A DNA stretch of 64,000 bases from NCBI GenBank assembly GCA_002348385.1, contig DEBD01000013.1:401633-465632 (forward strand), in the 5' to 3' direction. Shown piece by piece: positions 17,259 through 25,730 of this stretch (its first letter is position 1; each line of letters starts with the position of its first letter). The stretch is from Gammaproteobacteria bacterium UBA2965. GTDB taxonomy: Bacteria; Pseudomonadota; Gammaproteobacteria; Pseudomonadales; Azotimanducaceae. The notes under the pieces are model-generated. The model was not told where the DNA came from and made no database searches. It saw only the letters and a list, made by a program, of their open reading frames with translations. Both the position numbers and the translations under genes were made by a program.

Positions 17259-18080
17259 ATGATCGAACGAGTGGGCTTTGTAGGGTTGGGGAGTCAAGGT
17301 GCGCCCATGGCGCAGATGATTGCCCGCGCCGGCTTCGAACTGCACGTGTGGGCGCGCCGGCCCGAAACTCTCCAGGCAATCGAGCAAGCTGGTGCGGTCC
17401 CCGAAACCTCGCTCAAAGCCATGGCCCGTTCCTGTCAGCTGGTAGGCGTTTGTGTGGTGGATGACGCTGATGTGGAAGCGGTGGTGCTCGGCGATAACCT
17501 GCTCGCCGGAATGGCGCCCGGCGGCATCGTTGCCGTTCACAGCACGGTGCATCCGGATACCTGCCGCCGCCTGGCTCAGCAGGCCGAGCCTCATGGTGTG
17601 ACGCTCCTCGATGCCCCAGTGAGCGGCGGCGCGCAAGCTGCCCTCTCTGGAACGCTGGCCGTCATGGTAGGCGGCGATCCCGAGGCGTTCGAAGCGGCGC
17701 GCGGCGTTTTTGAGGCCTATGGCGATCCGGTTCGATGGGTAGGAGAGCCCGGCACGGGGCAGCTCTGCAAGCTGGTGAACAATCTGCTATTCACGGCCAA
17801 TATCAAACTGGCAAGCCAAGCGCTCGAGATGGGCGAGGCCTTGGGTATCGATCCGGCAGCCCTGGCGGAAGTCCTGCCCGCATCCAGCGGACGAAGCTTT
17901 GCGCTGGACACATGGATGCGTCTCAGGCAGGCCAAGATTCCCATGCGCGTGCAGAAGCTGCTCCACAAGGACGTAAAGCTGGCGCGCGACGCCGCTGAGC
18001 GCGGCAACGTCGACATAGGCGCCCTTAGCAACGCAGCAGATCAAGCACTCGAGCTACTGAGTTCCGAGACCCGTGGGTGA
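17259..18080 (+). CDS. 3-hydroxyisobutyrate dehydrogenase-family NAD(P) oxidoreductase
   Basis: A 273-residue beta-hydroxyacid dehydrogenase. The Rossmann loop is GFVGLGSQGAPMAQ near residues 6-19, with Ser-Gln where GLGxMG is usual. DAPVSGG is the substrate-binding motif, and GTGQLCKLVNNLL carries the catalytic lysine. It would oxidise a beta-hydroxy acid or CoA-derived semialdehyde precursor. It is first in a rightward operon with a DUF2889 protein, a metallohydrolase, two SDRs and an amidohydrolase, and shares the divergent region with the DUF35 operon. Confidence 0.85.
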   Translation: MIERVGFVGLGSQGAPMAQMIARAGFELHVWARRPETLQAIEQAGAVPETSLKAMARSCQLVGVCVVDDADVEAVVLGDNLLAGMAPGGIVAVHSTVHPDTCRRLAQQAEPHGVTLLDAPVSGGAQAALSGTLAVMVGGDPEAFEAARGVFEAYGDPVRWVGEPGTGQLCKLVNNLLFTANIKLASQALEMGEALGIDPAALAEVLPASSGRSFALDTWMRLRQAKIPMRVQKLLHKDVKLARDAAERGNVDIGALSNAADQALELLSSETRG

Positions 18081-19065
18081 GCTGTTGCACAACCCCACCG
18101 CCGGCACGCCCTCGCGTGCGTCGATAAGCATGCGCCGCACCAGTCACATGGACATGATCCCGCGAGCCGTTTCGACCCAGCAGGGGTTGGGCCTGCAGGG
18201 CGCGGCCCGGGACCTGCTGACGGCAGCCGACGGTGGCGCCGTAGTGCTCGCGGAAGCTCAGGTGCAGGCCGAGCTTGCCGAGGGACGGGTGCTCACCTCG
18301 CTGGTTACCGACCCAGTTGTGAGCTCGCTGCGGGCACTTATCGGATCTCCCGCCGTCAGTGGTTTTCGCGCCAAAGTAAATACGGCCATACCGGATCACC
18401 ACAGCGCACACACGCCGCTTTTTCTACTGATGGACGAGCTACCCGCGGCAGCGCTCATCGCCGGCTACGCCGACCTGTACCTGCGCACGCCCGATCAGGC
18501 CACCAATCGCAACCGGGATTCGAGCGCCGACATCTGTGCAGGTTGGGCTCGCGATGCCACCATGATGCGGGCCATTGCGCGGGACGGCCAGGTTCCGGTT
18601 CCTCTTGGACCTCCCGCACCCGCCATCGAGCTTGAAGGCGATGCTCACAGCTGGCATACCATTCCCCCGCTGGCTGCTGGCGCCATGCGGCGTCGGCGCC
18701 GCATCGACGTATGCGTTCAAGACACAGTGCAGATCGACGCCATGTTCCGAGACACCCACGTAGATCCGCAAGGGACGGAGACGGTGCTCCACGAATACAC
18801 GGTGCAAGCCACCGCCAGCCTGCCGGACTTCGAGATTTCACGCTGTCAGGCCGAAGCCCGCGTGCTGCCTTGGGTGGAGTGCCCAGCGGCGGCTGCAAGC
18901 CCCGAACGCCTGGTCGGACGGCGCCTGCCCGAGCTGCGCTCATACGTGCGTCAAAACCTCACCGGCACCAGCACCTGCACGCACCTCAATGACCTGCTGC
19001 GCTCACTGGCAGACGCAGCACCGCTGGCAGACCTGCTGGAACGCACCACCCGCCAAGCGACATAA
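18073..19065 (+). CDS. DUF2889 family protein
   Basis: A 330-residue protein of unknown function starting at a GTG that overlaps the upstream stop by 8 bases. The C-terminal half fits DUF2889: VECPAAAASPERLVGRRLPE, then LTGTSTCTHLNDLLRSLAD, with the conserved Cys-Thr-His. The N-terminal half (about 150 residues) contains an oppositely odd low-similarity segment that I do not recognise. No catalytic role is established for the family. Its tight coupling to dehydrogenase genes suggests a part in the same pathway. Confidence 0.7.
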   Translation: MGELLHNPTAGTPSRASISMRRTSHMDMIPRAVSTQQGLGLQGAARDLLTAADGGAVVLAEAQVQAELAEGRVLTSLVTDPVVSSLRALIGSPAVSGFRAKVNTAIPDHHSAHTPLFLLMDELPAAALIAGYADLYLRTPDQATNRNRDSSADICAGWARDATMMRAIARDGQVPVPLGPPAPAIELEGDAHSWHTIPPLAAGAMRRRRRIDVCVQDTVQIDAMFRDTHVDPQGTETVLHEYTVQATASLPDFEISRCQAEARVLPWVECPAAAASPERLVGRRLPELRSYVRQNLTGTSTCTHLNDLLRSLADAAPLADLLERTTRQAT

Positions 19066-19105
19066 TGACGGGCAACAGACCAGCGCATACAGGCAGGAAC
19101 TGCGG

Positions 19106-20017
19106 ATGACGACAGTGCAGATCGGCGATGCGCGGGTGCACAAGGTGGTGGAGACCGAGCGAGAGCCTGAGTCCTTCGATTTCGTATTTCCTAGAGGTAA
19201 CTGGGAAGTATGCGAAACCAATCGGGCACGCCTGGAAGGCGAGCACATCGACTTCGATCGGCGCGCCATGCTCATGAGCTTCCACAGCTATGTGATCTCC
19301 CACGGCGGAGTCAACGTATTGGTGGACGGCTGCATCGGCAATACTAAGAATCGAACCGGCCCCGGTGTGTCAAGATATTTCGGTACCGACTACAACCTGT
19401 TCCACATGCGCGACACAGCCTACCTGATGCGCCTCGCCGACGCCGGGTTCCCGCCGGAATCCATCGACTACGTGCTCTGCACACACCTGCATTGCGACCA
19501 CGTAGGCTGGTTCACCCGGCTGCGGGACGGCGCCTGGGAACCCACCTTCAAGAATGCGAGGTACGTGTTCGCGAGCAAGGAATTCGCGGCCGCCCAGGCA
19601 GCGTGGCAGAACAACCCCGAAGGGCCTTTCGAGCGCAGCTTCGAAGACAGCGTGCAGCCGGTGGCAACTGCGGGTCTGGTGGACCTGGTGCAAACAGACC
19701 ACGAGATTCGTCCCGGACTGTTCCTGGAGCCCGCGCCCGGCCACACCCCCGGGCACGTGTTGATCCACCTCGAGTGCGGTGGCGACCACGGCATCTTTTC
19801 CGGCGACGTCATACATAGTCCCTACCAGCTGTTGGACCCGGGCGTCTCACCGGTATACGACGCAAATGACTTCAAGCAAGCAAGAGCCACCCGCGACCAG
19901 CTGCTGCAGCGTATAGTAGGCACCAACACCACCGTGTTCACGGCGCACTTCGGTGAGTCTTCCTGCGGCAGCGTGATTGCCGACGCCGGCGGCGCCTACT
20001 GGTTCGACTTTCTCTAG
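19106..20017 (+). CDS. Metallo-beta-lactamase-fold hydrolase
   Basis: A 303-residue hydrolase. The metal signature THLHCDHVGW is at about residues 129-138, followed by GHTPGHVLIHLE, FSGDVIHS (metal-bridging Asp) and TAHFGES. Lengths and motifs are like the lactonase or arylsulfatase-like branch of the superfamily. Hydrolysis of a lactone or ester produced by ring oxidation is a sensible guess, as a Baeyer-Villiger-type enzyme is encoded at 59911-61410. The ATG at 19106 follows AGGAACTGCGG; the longer frame from 18989 overlaps the DUF2889 gene and is not supported. Confidence 0.88.
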   Translation: MTTVQIGDARVHKVVETEREPESFDFVFPRGNWEVCETNRARLEGEHIDFDRRAMLMSFHSYVISHGGVNVLVDGCIGNTKNRTGPGVSRYFGTDYNLFHMRDTAYLMRLADAGFPPESIDYVLCTHLHCDHVGWFTRLRDGAWEPTFKNARYVFASKEFAAAQAAWQNNPEGPFERSFEDSVQPVATAGLVDLVQTDHEIRPGLFLEPAPGHTPGHVLIHLECGGDHGIFSGDVIHSPYQLLDPGVSPVYDANDFKQARATRDQLLQRIVGTNTTVFTAHFGESSCGSVIADAGGAYWFDFL

Positions 20018-20097
20018 ATGCAGTTAACCCACCGAACGAGCAGGCACGCCGTCCACCGCGCGCCCATAACGGGCACGATGAACACCCCGAGTCCGGC

Positions 20098-20988
20098 ATG
20101 CCATTAGCCCAACCACCCCCCATGGGAGCACAACTACTCTCTGAGGACACCTTCGCGGACCAGCGCGTCTACGTGACCGGCGGCGGAACCGGGCTCGGTA
20201 AAGCCATCGCCTGCGAGTTTGCGCGCTGTGGAGCAGACATCGTCGTCGCCAGCCGGGACGCGGAACATCGCCAGGATGGCGTCAACGCCATCGAAGCCAT
20301 CGGCCGACGTGCTGTTGGTGTGGAGGTAGACATTCGTGACGCCGGAGCCGTCGCCGAGTCTTTCGACATCGTCGAGGCAGAACTGGGCCCCGTAGACGTA
20401 CTGATCAACAACGCGGCGGGAAATTTCGAAGTTCCGGCGGAGCGTATGAGCGCCAATGCATTTCGTACCGTGGTCGACATCGTGCTCAATGGCACCTTCA
20501 ACTGCTCTCGGGAGTTCGCCAGTAGACGTCTGCAGGCTGGCCGCGGCGGCGCCATTCTCAACATCGGCGCACCGTATGCGGCCACCGGAGGCCCCTCTAC
20601 CGCTCATTCGGCAGCCGCGAAAGCCGGTGTTAACAACCTCACCTGGTCGCTGGCCGTGGAGTGGGCACCGGACGACATTCGCATCAACACCCTCGCACCC
20701 GGCTACTTTCCCGAGCCAGACAGGTCCGGCTGGGTCTCGCCCGGCGCAGCACTGGACAACCGCAACGCGCAGATCGCCGAGCGCCTGACCACGTTGCCCG
20801 GCGGGCGCGTAGGCGAAGCCCGCGAGCTAGGCTGGCTGGCCACGTTCCTGTGCTCCCCCTTTGCCAGCTACATCACCGGTCACGTGGTGGTACTCGACGG
20901 TGCAAACTGGTTGAGGCGTGGGCCAATCGGCGACCCATTCGAGCCCATCCGGGAATCTTTCGATCGGCGCCGAGAAGGTGGCCCCTGA
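20098..20988 (+). CDS. SDR, 2,4-dienoyl-CoA reductase-like
   Basis: A 296-residue SDR. TGGGTGLG is at residues 27-34 and NNAAGNFEVPAE in the middle is characteristic of 2,4-dienoyl-CoA reductases. The catalytic Tyr position reads AHSAAAKAG, so the usual YxxxK has no Tyr, which is also true of dienoyl-CoA reductases. A role in reducing dienoyl-CoA intermediates with NADPH is likely. It ends in a TGATG overlap with a second, degenerate SDR gene, suggesting that the two products form a complex. Confidence 0.85.
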   Translation: MPLAQPPPMGAQLLSEDTFADQRVYVTGGGTGLGKAIACEFARCGADIVVASRDAEHRQDGVNAIEAIGRRAVGVEVDIRDAGAVAESFDIVEAELGPVDVLINNAAGNFEVPAERMSANAFRTVVDIVLNGTFNCSREFASRRLQAGRGGAILNIGAPYAATGGPSTAHSAAAKAGVNNLTWSLAVEWAPDDIRINTLAPGYFPEPDRSGWVSPGAALDNRNAQIAERLTTLPGGRVGEARELGWLATFLCSPFASYITGHVVVLDGANWLRRGPIGDPFEPIRESFDRRREGGP

Positions 20989-21833
20989 TGCCGCTCGGCT
21001 CACCACCCTCCCCCAACCGGATGCTGCCGCCCAACAGCTTCAAAAACAGTGTTGTGATGGTGGTAACCACCGGACACTGGTTGAGCCAGGAAATCGCCGC
21101 CAGCTTTGCCAGCTACGGCGCCGCGGTGGTGATCGCGGGCAAAGACTCCAAGCACTGCGAAGCCGCGGCGGCCGAGCTGGCAGCGGCGAATACAGAAGCG
21201 TTCGCCATAGGGTTCGATCCCGCCGATCCAGACTCCGTGGCTGACTGTTTCGAAACGCTCGAGCAGCGTCTTGGCGGCGTTGGTGTGCTGATCAATCCGT
21301 TTTCCGAAGGCAGTGAAGTGCCCGCCGAGCAGATGTCACCCGCCAGATGGCATGAGGTTACCGACACGCTGCTGGACGGCTCGCTTTTCTGCGCCCAGGA
21401 GCTTGCTCGCCGCCGGATCGACGACGACGCTGGTGCTGCGATCGTGAACTTTGCGACGCCGTTTTCGGTTACTGGCGGTGCCGGCTTGACGCCCTGGGAA
21501 ACCGCGAAGGCGGGCTTGTCGCACCTGACAAAGTCGCTGGCTGTAGAGTGGGCCCCATACAACATTCGCGTCAACGCCGTAGCGCCGGGTCAGCTGGAAG
21601 CCCGAGGATCCCGTTCTAATGCGGAAATAGCGGCTACCCTGTCTGCCGGGCGCTGCTGTCAGGCCGCGGATGTGTGCGCCTGCGTGCTGTACGCGTGCAC
21701 GCCGTTTGCCGCTTACCTCACTGGTCACACCTTCGACATCGACGGTGCCAGCTGGCAGCGACAAGGACGCCTACCACCCAAATTCGAAAGCATCAGATCA
21801 CGCTACGAGCGCACAATCCCACCTCCCGAATAG
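20988..21833 (+). CDS. Degenerate SDR paralogue, possible non-catalytic partner
   Basis: A 281-residue SDR-fold protein starting at the ATG in a TGATG overlap with the upstream SDR. Similarity to its neighbour is clear (SLAVEWAPYNIRVNAVAPGQ). The cofactor loop TTGHWLSQ (27-34) has lost the glycines of TGxxxGxG, NNAG is replaced by NPFSEG, and the active-site stretch reads TPWETAKAGL without Tyr. It probably cannot bind NAD(P) normally and may be a structural subunit. The reading frame is intact with no internal stop, so it is not a simple pseudogene. Confidence 0.82.
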   Translation: MPLGSPPSPNRMLPPNSFKNSVVMVVTTGHWLSQEIAASFASYGAAVVIAGKDSKHCEAAAAELAAANTEAFAIGFDPADPDSVADCFETLEQRLGGVGVLINPFSEGSEVPAEQMSPARWHEVTDTLLDGSLFCAQELARRRIDDDAGAAIVNFATPFSVTGGAGLTPWETAKAGLSHLTKSLAVEWAPYNIRVNAVAPGQLEARGSRSNAEIAATLSAGRCCQAADVCACVLYACTPFAAYLTGHTFDIDGASWQRQGRLPPKFESIRSRYERTIPPPE

Positions 21834-21837
21834 CACC

Positions 21838-22887
21838 ATGGTAGACCAGGCGAAACGCCACCTTCGCAGGATCGAGCGGCCCATCGAGCCGAACCTGCCC
21901 ATCATTGACCCACACCACCATTTCTGGCCCAGCGCCGGCGGCACCGAACCCTTTCTACATCCCCGTTACCTGCTCGATGACCTGCTCGCAGATATGCGCA
22001 CCGGGCACGATGTGATCGCCACCGTGTTCCTCAACTGCGCTGCCGCGCGCAGGACGACCGGCCCCGAACACCTTGCCTGTGTTGGAGAAACGGAGTTCGT
22101 CAACGCTATCGCGGAAGAAGCCGCGCGCAGGCCCGACAACCATATCGATGTGGCAGCCGGTATCGTCGGGTCTGCAGATTTGACACTCGGCGCCGAGGTA
22201 GGCGAGGTCCTAGATGCGCATCTGGAGGCGGCACCGCTTCGCTTCCGCGGCGTCCGCTTCGGCCTGTTCTGGCACGAGGACCGGGAAATACACAATCCCG
22301 ACCTTAACCCCGAACCGCGCATACACGACCCACGGATTCACGAGGGAGCAAACGAACTCGCTCGCCGCAACCTCAGCTTCGAGAGCTGGGTCTATCACAC
22401 TCAGCTGGCCGCACTGGCGGAGTTTGCCGGGGCGCTACCTGACCTGACAATCATCCTCAACCACCTGGGTGGTCCCATTGGAGCTGGTCGCTATGCAACC
22501 GAGCGCGATCAAGTGTTCGCCGATTGGTCCAGGGGCATGCAGGCGTTGTCAGCGCACCCGAATGTGGTGGTCAAGCTAGGTGGCATCAACATGTGGACCA
22601 ACGGCTACGACTGGGACGCACTCGAGTACTACCCGGACTCCGCTGAGATCGCAGAAAAAACGCGCCGCTACTACCTGCAGGCCATCGAGCTGTTCGGAGC
22701 AGAGCGCTGCATGTTCGAGAGCAACTTCCCTATGGAGTCGGTTGCTTATCCCACGCTGTGGAATGTGTTCAAGAGAATTTCCGCAGGATTCTCATCGGCT
22801 GAGAAGGCCGCGCTGTTCCACGACACCGCGGCCCGGGTCTATCGACTGGGCCGATCCGGGCGGAGCGCGAGGCCTACGTCCAGGTGA
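21838..22887 (+). CDS. Amidohydrolase family 2 (PF04909-type) metal-dependent hydrolase
   Basis: A 349-residue TIM-barrel hydrolase. The N-terminal metal motif IIDPHHHFWP is at about residues 20-29, LTIILNHLGGPIG and MFESNFPMESVAYP follow in the order expected for lactonase or 2-pyrone-4,6-dicarboxylate hydrolase-like members. The ATG at 21838 lies 4 bases after the SDR stop; an open frame further upstream overlaps that gene. It may hydrolyse a ring-derived lactone or decarboxylate a keto acid. It overlaps the convergent ALDH gene by 14 bases. Confidence 0.85.
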   Translation: MVDQAKRHLRRIERPIEPNLPIIDPHHHFWPSAGGTEPFLHPRYLLDDLLADMRTGHDVIATVFLNCAAARRTTGPEHLACVGETEFVNAIAEEAARRPDNHIDVAAGIVGSADLTLGAEVGEVLDAHLEAAPLRFRGVRFGLFWHEDREIHNPDLNPEPRIHDPRIHEGANELARRNLSFESWVYHTQLAALAEFAGALPDLTIILNHLGGPIGAGRYATERDQVFADWSRGMQALSAHPNVVVKLGGINMWTNGYDWDALEYYPDSAEIAEKTRRYYLQAIELFGAERCMFESNFPMESVAYPTLWNVFKRISAGFSSAEKAALFHDTAARVYRLGRSGRSARPTSR

Positions 22888-24394
22888 TGGACTTCACTTC
22901 CGTAAAGTCTTCGAGCCCGAGACGCCCCCACTCGCGGCCGATGCCGCTCTGCTTGAAGCCACCGAAGGCACCGCTTTGCGCAATTCCGGTGACCGGCTGA
23001 CCCCAACCCGGCCCTTGGCCCTCGCCCCGGCCAGGATCTCCGCCGGGTACCTGGCCAACGCCGGCGGCCGTCATGCTCCCGGCTCGCACCTGCCTGGCTA
23101 CGTTGAAAGCGCGCGCGGTGTTCGCCGCCATCACCCCGCCACCGAGACCGTAAATGGTGTCGTTGGCTAGCCGAATGGCATCTTCGTCCTTACCGGAATA
23201 GGGAATAACGGTGAGCACCGGCCCAAAGATCTCTTCTTGCGCAATACGCATGTCGTTGGTGCCCACGAATACCGTGGGTTCAAAAAAGAAACCTTTGTCC
23301 ATGTGATCCGGCCGCTTGCCACCGGTAATCAATTCCGCGCCCTGCTCGAGCCCGGACTCCACGTAGCCCTGCACCTTGTCTCGCTGGATGTCGCTGATCA
23401 GCGGGCCGAGCACCGTGGCTGGATCCCGCGTGTCGCCGATGGTGATGCTGTCTTTAACCGCGTGCACCCCTTCCAGGTAAGCATCCATCAGATGCTCCGG
23501 CAACAGCAGCCGGGTCTGTAGAACGCAGCCTTGCCCGCAATGGGTCAGCACCGCACCGAAGCCGATCTGGCGCGCAACCTCCTCTGACACGTCATCCAAC
23601 ACCACCTGAGCGCTTTTGCCGCCCAGCTCCAGCTGAACCCGCTTGATCTGGTCGCCACAGCGCGACATGATGCGCCGCCCGGTGGCCGTAGAGCCGGTGA
23701 ACGTCACCATATCCACATCGAGATTTCCCGTGATCTCATCGCCCACTTCCGCATGCCCGGTGATGACGTTAAACACGCCGGGAGGCAGCTCCGCTTCCTC
23801 TGCCGCTTTGGCCATCTCAAAAGCATTCAGCGGCGTCCACGGATGCGGCTTCAACACCACGCTGCAACCCACCGCCAGGGCAGGAAATACCTTCACCATG
23901 TTCAGCATGAATGGGAAGTTGAACGGCGTGATGGCACCCACTACACCAACCGGTTCACGCACCACCGCGCTACCACCCATTCCACCAGGTCCACCGGTGG
24001 GCGGTGAATTTTCCACCCAGTGCACGAGATCCTGAGCGCGGTCGGCGTTGAAGTAGCCGATGTCAATAGACCCGCCGCATTGAATCATGTCCACCATGGG
24101 CCCTACGGCCCCCGCTTCAGCCACGATGATCTCACGCAGCTGGTCGTGCCGCGCCTTGAGCGCGTCCGCCATGCGACGCAGGATGGCACCGCGCTCCCTG
24201 GGCTTCATGTACGGCCATGGGCCCTCGTCGAACGCCCGCCGTGCGGCCACAATGGCAGCCTTGGCATCCTCCACCGATGAATCCGGCACCTCGCCAATGG
24301 TTTCTTCCGTGGCAGGGTCAATTACGCTGATCGAGCGGTTTGCCGTCCCGCTAGTCCATTGTCCATCGATGAACAGCTCGTAGTTCCAGGTCAT
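22874..24394 (-). CDS. NAD(P)-dependent aldehyde dehydrogenase
   Basis: A 506-residue ALDH of normal length. The oxyanion Asn is in AITPFNFPF, the general-base Glu in LELGGKSAQ, and the nucleophilic Cys in HCGQGCVLQTR. It would convert the aldehyde made by P450 plus alcohol oxidation to an acid. An AGGAGGGCG ribosome binding site precedes the start. A Gly/Pro-rich insert near the C-terminus (about residues 450-475, with PGGDPGRGEGQGPG) is unusual for the family. It is last in the run P450-ferredoxin-AttH/CrtC-like-ALDH. Confidence 0.9.
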   Translation of the reverse strand: MTWNYELFIDGQWTSGTANRSISVIDPATEETIGEVPDSSVEDAKAAIVAARRAFDEGPWPYMKPRERGAILRRMADALKARHDQLREIIVAEAGAVGPMVDMIQCGGSIDIGYFNADRAQDLVHWVENSPPTGGPGGMGGSAVVREPVGVVGAITPFNFPFMLNMVKVFPALAVGCSVVLKPHPWTPLNAFEMAKAAEEAELPPGVFNVITGHAEVGDEITGNLDVDMVTFTGSTATGRRIMSRCGDQIKRVQLELGGKSAQVVLDDVSEEVARQIGFGAVLTHCGQGCVLQTRLLLPEHLMDAYLEGVHAVKDSITIGDTRDPATVLGPLISDIQRDKVQGYVESGLEQGAELITGGKRPDHMDKGFFFEPTVFVGTNDMRIAQEEIFGPVLTVIPYSGKDEDAIRLANDTIYGLGGGVMAANTARAFNVARQVRAGSMTAAGVGQVPGGDPGRGEGQGPGWGQPVTGIAQSGAFGGFKQSGIGREWGRLGLEDFTEVKSITWT

Positions 24395-24447
24395 CGTTCG
24401 CCCTCCTAATTCATTGCCTTAAGCATATTGTCTACCGCCGCGGCCAC

Positions 24448-25488
24448 CTAGGCGCGGGCCACGCGCGGATACGACGGCGCGATGCCGCCCTGATTCTCGC
24501 CCCAACCCTCGGCACCGTCCCAACGCCAGTGAAACAGTCCTGTGGCGGTGCCGTGATTACTCACCTGCTCTCCCACCGCATGCAGCTTGCGCCCCAAGGT
24601 ATCGATCCCTTCGTATTCGATCCGCCAGATCCATCCCGTGTCCGGATCCACCAGGCACTCACGCTGCCCGTCTACCAGGTGCGCCCATTTGCCATCACGA
24701 ATGAGATAGCCGGTATTGGTGAAATCACCCCGGTCCTCCTCGCCCTCAACGACCATGGTGTACACCAGGAACGCATCTTGCGGCGACGCCGTACCAAAGA
24801 TATAGCCAATGTTAAAAGGTTTACGTAACGGCTTAGACAGATCTGAATGCTCACCCGTGGGCACGCTCGGTTTGCGCTGAGGCTCGTGGCCGCGGGTTGA
24901 ATCGTTGGCCTGCTGGGAAATTCTGGGTTTGCGCGGACTCCAGCTTCGATCACGAACTGAATAGCAGTCCACGGCAATCGTCTCGCCGTTCAACACGATC
25001 TCGCCGGTCACGTGCATCGCCTGGTCCCAGTGACGGCCGCGCCAGAATGGCGCACAGCCCGCCGGATGCGGGTTCGGATCCATGATGGCGGTGAATTCCA
25101 GGTCGGATTCGAAACGCCCTCGATCGCAGTACGTCATGTGATACTTGGTCAGCGGTTCGAGCATCTTGATGCGGTTGCCGTTGGGAAGATCAATGTCGCG
25201 CAGATCGCGCGGACCGGCAGGCATCGGCAGCTCGGTCTCGTTGCGTTCGTAGAGGAAGGGAGCGTCACTGGCATCCCACACCCAGACGCCGCCGTTGCAC
25301 AACCCATTGTCACCCTGATTGAGCAGCACCTGGTTGTAGAGCCAGCCGCCCAGCTTGCGCTCCGGCACGTTGAACGAGGTCCAGAAGGTCTCCAGCCACC
25401 AGGGGTGGTCCGACCCTTCCCCATGCTCGTGAAAACCATCATCAGCGGGTTCTACCACCCACCCTGTGAAGTCATCTACGTTCGGCAT
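24448..25488 (-). CDS. AttH/CrtC-like (DUF7064/7065-type) protein of unknown function
   Basis: A 346-residue soluble protein made mostly of beta strands. The segment VDCYSVRDRSWSPR, with Arg-Asp-x-Ser, matches FNGTGWRDHSRGPR in the paralogue at 41938-42996, and both share tryptophan-rich N-termini. The pattern recalls lipocalin-like AttH/hydroxyneurosporene synthase proteins, which bind or hydrate isoprenoids. No function is proven. It sits between ferredoxin and ALDH genes, so a role in handling a hydrophobic substrate is plausible. The family name is given with moderate confidence. Confidence 0.6.
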   Translation of the reverse strand: MPNVDDFTGWVVEPADDGFHEHGEGSDHPWWLETFWTSFNVPERKLGGWLYNQVLLNQGDNGLCNGGVWVWDASDAPFLYERNETELPMPAGPRDLRDIDLPNGNRIKMLEPLTKYHMTYCDRGRFESDLEFTAIMDPNPHPAGCAPFWRGRHWDQAMHVTGEIVLNGETIAVDCYSVRDRSWSPRKPRISQQANDSTRGHEPQRKPSVPTGEHSDLSKPLRKPFNIGYIFGTASPQDAFLVYTMVVEGEEDRGDFTNTGYLIRDGKWAHLVDGQRECLVDPDTGWIWRIEYEGIDTLGRKLHAVGEQVSNHGTATGLFHWRWDGAEGWGENQGGIAPSYPRVARA

Positions 25489-25528
25489 TACCTCGATCCT
25501 ATAGTCCGTGTAAACATCACCACACCGT

Positions 25529-25726
25529 TCAATCTTCTATGACGATGGCGCGCTCGGGGCACTGTACTTCGGCTAGGCGCACTTCATCCTGGAGTTCTGC
25601 CGGCACTTCGGCAAGCTCCGCAACCACGTACCCGAAGCCGTCTTCATCGTGCTTGAAGACCGACGGGCAAACCATGTTGCACATGCCGTGGCCCTGACAC
25701 TTATCCGCGATGATCTCCACGCGCAC
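25529..25726 (-). CDS. One-cluster ferredoxin for the adjacent P450
   Basis: A 65-residue ferredoxin with CQGHGMC (residues 10-16), a further Cys in CNMVCP, and QCPERAI near the C-terminus. The CxxHxxC...CP arrangement, with His in the position of a fourth cysteine, is that of P450-associated [3Fe-4S] or variable-cluster ferredoxins. It lies 4 bases downstream of the P450 gene and is its likely electron donor. No reductase gene was found nearby. Confidence 0.88.
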   Translation of the reverse strand: MRVEIIADKCQGHGMCNMVCPSVFKHDEDGFGYVVAELAEVPAELQDEVRLAEVQCPERAIVIED

Positions 25727-25730
25727 CGAG

